Shown here: positions 59,056 to 64,000 of the stretch, one piece after another
How the letters are laid out: each line of letters opens with the position of its first letter
Position numbering within the stretch: position 1 is the first letter of the stretch
Source: Kitasatospora sp. NBC_01287
GTDB taxonomy: Bacteria > Actinomycetota > Actinomycetes > Streptomycetales > Streptomycetaceae
Assembly: GCF_026340565.1 (NCBI RefSeq)
Contig: NZ_JAPEPB010000001.1
Coordinates: 1,178,001-1,242,000, forward strand
Length of the DNA: 64,000 bases
Direction of reading: 5' to 3'
Translations under genes and position numbers: made by a program
The notes under the pieces: generated by a model
Told to the model about the DNA's origin: nothing
Databases searched by the model: none
What the model saw: only the letters and a program-made list of their open reading frames with translations

Positions 59056-61206
59056 GTGACCATGGTTGACAACTCCGGCAGCAGCGGCCGACCGCACGGT
59101 CCGGCCGACCGCGCCTGGCTGCGGGCGATGGACGCCTACACGGCCGGCGCCTACGCCCGCGCCGAGGAGGAGTTCCGCACCGCCGTCCGGCTCGACCCGG
59201 GGATGGCGGACGCCTGGCTCGGCCTGCACGCGCTGCGCTGCGACACCTCCGGCGCGCTGCTCTCGATGCACCGCCACAAGAAACGTTTCGGCGAGCAGCG
59301 CCGCCGCCACGCCCGGCCGCTCAGCTCGTGGTACTGGCTCGGCTGGTGGGTGCAGCCGGTGCTGGAGGACGAACGCGACCTGGCGCTGGCGCACGCCTCG
59401 CACTGGCTGGACGGTCGGCACCTGACCGAGCTGGACCGCGCCATGGCCCAGTGCCCGCCCGCCGAACAGGACCCCTCGGTGCGCTTCCTGCGGGCCTGCC
59501 GCTCCTACCTGCTCAAGGACTGGGAGCAGCTGATCCGGGACACCGACCAGTTACTCGACGACCCGCTGCTCGGCATCGAGGCCGGACTCTTCGGCGGGAT
59601 GGCCCGGGTGCGCCTGGACATGTGCGCCCAGGCCCAGACCCCGCTGGCCGCCTCGCTGGCCCGCTGCCGCTCCGAGCAGCCGCAGCGCAAGGAGCTGCGC
59701 TACTGGTTGGCCAGGGCCTACGAGGGCGCCGGACGCAGCGCGGCCGCGCTGCCGCTCTACCGCGCGGTGCACCGCGCCGACCCCGCCTTCATGGACACCG
59801 CCGCCCGGCTGGCCGCGATCGCCGCCGAGGACGGGCTCGGGCTGCTGGAGGAGCTGCCCGTCTTCGGCGCCGGCGACGGGCTCGGCGCCGAGGGGCCCGG
59901 CGCGGACAGCGCGGCGCTGGACCTGCTCGGCGGGGTCGGCGGGGTGCTGGAGACGGCGGTGTTCGGGGAGGCGGGCTTCGAGCAGGGCGGTTTCGAGGGG
60001 ACCGGCTTCGAGGAGGCCAGCTTCGAGGAGGCGGCCTTCGAGGAGGAGACGGGCTTCGCGGAACCGGCGGGCGCTGCCGAGGAGGCCGGCTACCCGGAGC
60101 AGCCGGACGGCGGGCCGCTGCAGGTGGTGGGGCGCTCCCCGCTGGCCGAGCGCTCCGGCGAGGGCGGCCCCGGCGGTCCTGAGGCACCCGCCGAAGCGGC
60201 GCCCGAGGAGGCCGGCGAGGCCGCCGAAGCAGTCGAGGCCGCCGCCGGACCGGGCCCCGGGAGCACCTCGCAGCCGCAGCCCGCGCCGGGAGCGCGCGCC
60301 GCCACCGCACCGCGCGCCGGCCTGCCCGGGACCGGCCCCGAGGCGGGCGGTCAGCAGCGGCTGGACGAGGCGCTGGCGGCACTGGAGCAGATGGTCGGCC
60401 TGGAGCCGGTGAAGCGTCAGGTCCGGGCGCTCTCGGCGCAGCTGCGGATGGCAGGGCTGCGCGCCGAGCAGGGCCTGCCGGTGCAGCCGCCCAAGCGGCA
60501 CTTCGTCTTCTCGGGCCCCTCCGGCACCGGGAAGACCACCGTCGCACGGATCCTGGGCCAGGTCTTCCACGCGCTCGGCCTGCTCTCCGGCGACCACCTG
60601 GTGGAGGCCCAGCGGGCGGACCTGGTGGGCGAGTTCCTCGGACAGACGGCGGTCAAGGCGAACGACCTGATCGACTCGGCGCTGGACGGCGTGCTCTTCA
60701 TCGACGAGGCCTACAGCCTGGCCAACTCCGGCTACAGCAAGGGCGATGCCTACGGCGACGAGGCGCTGCAGGTGCTGCTCAAGCGGGCCGAGGACAACCG
60801 GGACCGACTGGTGGTGATCCTGGCCGGCTACCCCGAGGGGATGAACCGGCTGCTGGCCGCCAACCCCGGCCTGAACTCCCGCTTCACCACCCGGGTGGAC
60901 TTCCCCAGCTACCGGCCCGCCGAACTGACCGCGATCGGCAGCGCGCTGGCCGCCAGGGACGGCGACGGCTGGGACGAGGACGCGGCGGACGAGCTGGCCA
61001 GCATCTGCGCCCACGTGGTCGGCGAGGGCTGGATAGACGAACTGGGCAACGGACGCTTCATCCGCACCCTCTACGAGAAGTCCTGCGCCTACCGCGACCT
61101 GCGGCTCTCGCTCTCGCGCGAGCTGCCGACCCGCGAGGACCTGGCCACCCTGCGGCTGCCGGACCTGGTGCAGGCCTACGGCGAGCTGATCGACGGCCGG
61201 AGCTGA
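59056..61206 (+). CDS. CbxX/EccA-type AAA+ ATPase with N-terminal TPR-like region
   Basis: Cytoplasmic protein of 716 residues. A helical, TPR-like part covers about 1-250. A low-complexity acidic linker (about 255-410) follows, with repeated GFE/FEE units. The AAA+ domain (about 420-716) has Walker A GPSGTGKTT, Walker B VLFIDEAYSLANSGYSKGD and arginine-finger region LNSRFTTRVDFPSY. This is the EccA architecture of type VII secretion ATPases, though no ESX genes are here. The codon for Leu at residue 166 is TTA (59551-59553), the rare codon read by bldA tRNA, so expression may depend on development. GTG 59056 after a G-run is preferred; ATG 59062 is also possible. Confidence 0.88.
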   Translation: MTMVDNSGSSGRPHGPADRAWLRAMDAYTAGAYARAEEEFRTAVRLDPGMADAWLGLHALRCDTSGALLSMHRHKKRFGEQRRRHARPLSSWYWLGWWVQPVLEDERDLALAHASHWLDGRHLTELDRAMAQCPPAEQDPSVRFLRACRSYLLKDWEQLIRDTDQLLDDPLLGIEAGLFGGMARVRLDMCAQAQTPLAASLARCRSEQPQRKELRYWLARAYEGAGRSAAALPLYRAVHRADPAFMDTAARLAAIAAEDGLGLLEELPVFGAGDGLGAEGPGADSAALDLLGGVGGVLETAVFGEAGFEQGGFEGTGFEEASFEEAAFEEETGFAEPAGAAEEAGYPEQPDGGPLQVVGRSPLAERSGEGGPGGPEAPAEAAPEEAGEAAEAVEAAAGPGPGSTSQPQPAPGARAATAPRAGLPGTGPEAGGQQRLDEALAALEQMVGLEPVKRQVRALSAQLRMAGLRAEQGLPVQPPKRHFVFSGPSGTGKTTVARILGQVFHALGLLSGDHLVEAQRADLVGEFLGQTAVKANDLIDSALDGVLFIDEAYSLANSGYSKGDAYGDEALQVLLKRAEDNRDRLVVILAGYPEGMNRLLAANPGLNSRFTTRVDFPSYRPAELTAIGSALAARDGDGWDEDAADELASICAHVVGEGWIDELGNGRFIRTLYEKSCAYRDLRLSLSRELPTREDLATLRLPDLVQAYGELIDGRS

Positions 61207-61265
61207 GCCGGCCGCCGGAGCCGAACCGGCCGCCGGACGCCCGTGCCGGGCCCGGCGGCGGCCGG

Positions 61266-61343
61266 GTGGTCGAGCGGTCGGTGGTCGAGCTGTCAGGTGG
61301 TCGAGCGGTCGGTGGTCGAGCTGTCAGGTGGTCGAGCTGTCAG
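61266..61343. repeat. Five GTGGTCGAGC units (15/16 bp) across a stop codon
   Basis: Units GTGGTCGAGCGGTCG and GTGGTCGAGCTGTCAG alternate (A, B, A, B, B). The last unit contains the stop of the CNNM/CBS gene, and each B unit repeats its CTGTCAG context. Confidence 0.9.
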
Positions 61344-62380
61344 GCGGCGGCGTGCCGGTGGTCCGGGTCGTGCATCTCGCCGACCAGCTCCTCCAGCACG
61401 TCCTCCAGGGTGACCAGCCCCAGGACCCGCCCGTCCGCGCCCGTCACCACCGCGAGGTGGGCGGCCGCCCGGCGCATCGCGGTGAGCGCGTCGTCCAGCG
61501 GGAGCAGCTCGCCCACCACCGTGACCGGGCGCCAGAGGCGGACCGGGACCGGGGTGTCCTGGTCGTCCATCTCCAGGATGTCCTTGAGGTGCAGGTACCC
61601 CAGGATCTCCCGCTCCGCGTCGACCACCGGGAACCGGGAGAAGCCGGTCGACAGCGCCCGCCGCTCCAGCTCCCGGGCCGTCACCCCTGGCTCGACGGTG
61701 ACCAGCTGCTCGAAGGGGAGCAGCACCTCGCGCACCGGGCGGCGGCCCAGCTCCAGGGCATCCTCCAGCCGCTCCTGGTCGTCGGCCGCCAGCAGGCCCG
61801 CGGCCCGCGACTCGGCCAGGATCCAGAGCAGCTGCTCGGCGGTGTAGACCGACTCCACCTCGTCCTTCGGCTCGACCTTGAAGAGCCGCAGCACCCGGTT
61901 GGCGAAGGCGTTCAGGAAGCGGATCGCCGGGGCCAGCACGCGGGCCAGCCGGGCCAGCGGCGGACCGAGCACGAGCGCGGCCCGCTCCGGCGAGGCGAGC
62001 GCGACGTTCTTGGGCACCATCTCGCCGATCACCATGTGCAGGAAGACCACCAGGGCGAGCGCCAGCGCGTAGGCGATCGGGTGGACCAGCCCCGCCGGCA
62101 GGCCCATCGCCTCGAACGGGCCCTCCAGCAGGTGGGAGATGGTCGGCTCGGCGAGCGCGCCGAGCAGCAGCGAGCAGACCGTGATGCCCAGTTGGGCGGC
62201 GGCCAGCAGCGCCGAGACGTTCGAGAGCGCGCCGAGCACCTGCCGGGCCCGCCGGTCGCCGGCCTCGGCGAGCGGCTCGACCTGGCTGCGGCGCACCGAG
62301 ATCACGGCGAACTCGGCGCCGACGAAGTAGGCGTTGCCGAGCAGCAGCAGTACCGCGGCGAAGAGTTGGAGGAAGATCAC
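61340..62380 (-). CDS. CNNM/CBS-domain membrane protein (hemolysin family), second gene
   Basis: Protein of 346 residues. The N-terminal CNNM transmembrane domain covers about 1-180 (GNAYFVGAEFAVISVRR, FLHMVIGEMVPKNVAL). Two CBS domains cover about 185-330 (FSRFPVVDAEREILGYLHLKD, GRVLGLVTLEDVLEELVGE). The C-terminal CorC/HlyC domain present in the upstream paralogue is missing. Such proteins are linked to magnesium or cobalt efflux. GTG 62380 has GGAGGA 6 nt upstream and overlaps the previous stop (GTGA); GTG 62386 is too close to that site. Confidence 0.88.
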   Translation of the reverse strand: MIFLQLFAAVLLLLGNAYFVGAEFAVISVRRSQVEPLAEAGDRRARQVLGALSNVSALLAAAQLGITVCSLLLGALAEPTISHLLEGPFEAMGLPAGLVHPIAYALALALVVFLHMVIGEMVPKNVALASPERAALVLGPPLARLARVLAPAIRFLNAFANRVLRLFKVEPKDEVESVYTAEQLLWILAESRAAGLLAADDQERLEDALELGRRPVREVLLPFEQLVTVEPGVTARELERRALSTGFSRFPVVDAEREILGYLHLKDILEMDDQDTPVPVRLWRPVTVVGELLPLDDALTAMRRAAAHLAVVTGADGRVLGLVTLEDVLEELVGEMHDPDHRHAAA

Positions 62381-63702
62381 CGCCACTCCTCCCCCGGCTG
62401 CGGCACCCGCACCAGGCGCACCCGGGTGGTGCGGTGGCGGTCCACGGCCTGCACGGTCAGCTCCCAGCCGGGCAGCGTGACCAGGTCGCCCTGGTCCGGG
62501 ATCTTGCCGAGCAGGTCGGCCAGCAGCCCGGCCAGCGTCTCGTACGGCCCGTGCGGGGCGTTCAGCCCGATCTCGGCCAGCTGGTCGAGGCGGGCCCTGC
62601 CGTCCGCCAGCCAGGCCGGGCGGCCGGCCACCGGCGGGACGGCGAGCAGCTCGGGCGTGGAGCCCGGGTCGTGCTCGTCGCGCACCTCGCCGACGATCTC
62701 CTCGACGATGTCCTCCAGGGTGACCACGCCGGCCGTGCCGCCGTACTCGTCGATCACGATGGCCATCGGCTGGCGGCGGCGCAGCTGTTCGAGCAGCCGC
62801 TCGGCCGGCAGCGTCTCGGGCACCAGCAGCGGGGCTTCGGCCAGTTCGGCGATCCGCACCTCGGCGCGGCGCTCGGGCGGCACGGTGAGCGCCTCCTTGA
62901 GGGTGATGGTGCCGGTGACCTCGTCCAGGCTGTCCCGGTAGACGGGGAAGCGGGAGAAGCCGGTGGCCCGGGTCAGGTTGACGACGTCGGCGGCGGTGGC
63001 GTCCTGCTGCAGCGCGGCGACGTCCACCCGGGGCGTCATCACGCTCTGGGCGGTCAGGTCCGCCAGGCCCAGGGTGCGCACGAAGAGCAGCGCGGCATCC
63101 TGCTCTATCGCGCCCGCCCTGGCCGAGTGCTGGGCCAGGAAGGCGAGTTCACCGGGGGTGCGGGCGTGCTCCAGCTCATCGGCGGGCTCCAGGCCGAAGG
63201 CCCGCACCAGGCGGTTGGCACAGCCGTTGAGCGCCGCGATCAGCGGCCGGCAGACGGCGGAGAAGACGCGCTGGGGGGCGGCCACGGCGCGGGCCACCTG
63301 GAGCGGGCGGGCGATCGCCCAGTTCTTCGGGACCAGCTCACCGATCACCATCTGCAGCACGGTGGCGGCCAGCATGCCGATCACCACGGCCAGCCCGGTG
63401 GCGGCCCCGGTCGGCACGCCCACCGCGGTCAGCACCGGGGCGAGCAGCACGGAGAGGGCCGGCTCGGCGAGCATGCCGACCACCAGCGAGGTGATGGTGA
63501 TGCCGAGCTGGGCGCCGGAGAGTTCGAAGGAGAGGCGGCGCAGCGCGGTGCGCAGACCTGCCGCCCGCCGGTCACCGGCCGCCGCGGCCCGATCCACCGC
63601 GCCGCGGTCCACGGTCACGAAGGAGAACTCGGCGGCGACGAAGACGCCGTTCGCGAGGATCAGCAGGAAGGCCGCCAGCAGGAGCAGCCAGGCGGTGGTC
63701 AC
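62377..63702 (-). CDS. CNNM/CBS/CorC-domain membrane protein (hemolysin family), first gene
   Basis: Protein of 441 residues. A CNNM domain (NGVFVAAEFSFVTVDRG, MVIGELVPKNWAIARPLQ), a CBS pair (SVMTPRVDVAALQQDAT, AIVIDEYGGTAGVVTLEDIV) and a C-terminal CorC/HlyC domain (about 355-440) are in order. Likely magnesium/divalent-cation homeostasis at the membrane. Translationally coupled to the shorter paralogue downstream. GTG 63702 has only a weak purine stretch before it. Confidence 0.9.
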   Translation of the reverse strand: MTTAWLLLLAAFLLILANGVFVAAEFSFVTVDRGAVDRAAAAGDRRAAGLRTALRRLSFELSGAQLGITITSLVVGMLAEPALSVLLAPVLTAVGVPTGAATGLAVVIGMLAATVLQMVIGELVPKNWAIARPLQVARAVAAPQRVFSAVCRPLIAALNGCANRLVRAFGLEPADELEHARTPGELAFLAQHSARAGAIEQDAALLFVRTLGLADLTAQSVMTPRVDVAALQQDATAADVVNLTRATGFSRFPVYRDSLDEVTGTITLKEALTVPPERRAEVRIAELAEAPLLVPETLPAERLLEQLRRRQPMAIVIDEYGGTAGVVTLEDIVEEIVGEVRDEHDPGSTPELLAVPPVAGRPAWLADGRARLDQLAEIGLNAPHGPYETLAGLLADLLGKIPDQGDLVTLPGWELTVQAVDRHRTTRVRLVRVPQPGEEWR

Positions 63703-63935
63703 AGCGCCGCTCGCTCTCGTGGCTCGGGGAGAGTGGCGGCGGGGGTACTACCGGACGGATCGTCCATCGAGGGGGAGAGTCACTCCTCAGGTCGCGGGCC
63801 TGCCGGCGGGCGGGCTTTGCCCCGGCTTTACCAGGTTAGCCGATACCTGTTCGACTTCTCGCGCAGCCCGAGCGGCCCTTGGACCATGGCGTCCCCGGGG
63901 TCGCGGCCCGGACCGCAGGCGTCAGGCCGCAGGCC

Positions 63936-64000
63936 TCAGGCGGCGGCCGGCTCGCCCGCCGCGCCGCGGGCCTCGGCCAGGTCGCGCAGGCCGCGGGCGG
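63936..64000 (-). CDS. C-terminal end of a gene running off the right edge
   Basis: The minus strand is open from the window edge to a TGA at 63936-63938 and encodes about 20 residues ending ARGAAGEPAAA, with strict G/C third positions. In streptomycetes a GuaB1-like IMP dehydrogenase-related gene often lies at this place next to CNNM genes, but the fragment is too short to tell. Confidence 0.45.
   Translation of the reverse strand, partial: ARGLRDLAEARGAAGEPAAA

Noticed and set aside
1-64000. tRNA, rRNA, CRISPR, prophage or insertion sequence
   Set aside because: No TPsiC-type GGTTCGA cores with cloverleaf arms, no spaced direct repeats, and no transposase or integrase motif were seen. The FtsK-like gene alone is not evidence of an integrated element.

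Overview
The window comes from a very GC-rich actinobacterium, almost certainly a member of the Streptomycetaceae (Streptomyces, Kitasatospora or Streptacidiphilus; the sequence does not settle the genus). The signs are G/C-dominated third codon positions, frequent GTG starts and short operons. There is also an RbpA gene behind a textbook sigma-R promoter, a SpoIIE-type PAS/GAF/PP2C/HATPase phosphatase, an EF-G2 paralogue, a c-di-AMP-type leader in front of an Rpf-like cell-wall protein, a rare TTA (bldA-type) codon, and many genes with a TANNNT box 6-8 nt before the start and no Shine-Dalgarno (apparent leaderless mRNAs). It reads as ordinary chromosome: I see no phage, insertion sequence, CRISPR array, tRNA or rRNA.

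Layout, left to right. 0-7 kb: N-terminus of an unknown gene, SpoIIE-family phosphatase, APC permease, MarR regulator plus DHA2 exporter operon. 7-13 kb: TetR regulator divergent from an alpha/beta hydrolase, PEBP protein, membrane protein, a frameshifted gene, F420-type oxidoreductase, hypothetical gene. 13-17 kb: c-di-AMP riboswitch and Rpf-like/LysM protein that lacks the catalytic Glu, YchJ, a broken Nudix gene, an isocitrate lyase/PEP mutase-like enzyme. 17-24 kb: Ser/Thr kinase with a long helical repeat array, MOSC protein, a DHA2 transporter with a frameshift, EF-G2. 24-31 kb: acyl-CoA synthetase, Fpg/Nei glycosylase, glutaminase, TenA-like protein, a small acidic protein plus SRPBCC pair, a secreted protein. 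31-39 kb: two hydrolases, a TIGR00027-type methyltransferase, a second APC permease of identical length to the first, secreted DUF6299-like protein, conserved hypothetical, secreted SGNH hydrolase.

39-45.5 kb is the most coherent metabolic unit. It holds KDPG aldolase, N-acyl-D-amino-acid deacylase and a PLP fold-III deaminase on the minus strand, divergent from KDG kinase, an IclR regulator and RidA. Together these could deacylate, deaminate, phosphorylate and cleave an amino-sugar acid (for example N-acyl-D-glucosaminate to KDG to KDPG to pyruvate plus glyceraldehyde-3-phosphate).

45.5-64 kb: thioesterase, small helical protein, GNAT, ankyrin protein, small membrane protein plus an FtsK-like protein with a degenerate Walker A, RbpA, an Lnt-FxsA operon, YtcJ-type amidohydrolase, Lrp/AsnC regulator, acyl-CoA dehydrogenase, uridine-kinase-like P-loop protein, a probable small RNA with its own promoter and U-tract terminator, an EccA/CbxX-type AAA+ ATPase carrying the TTA codon, a CNNM/CBS membrane pair, and the 3' tip of a further gene.

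Two features run through the window. Short tandem repeats (7-31 bp units) sit at gene 3' ends, often duplicating the stop codon. Three reading frames are broken: 11.2-11.8 kb, 15.3-15.7 kb and 20.3-21.8 kb. The breaks may be real pseudogenes or sequence errors.
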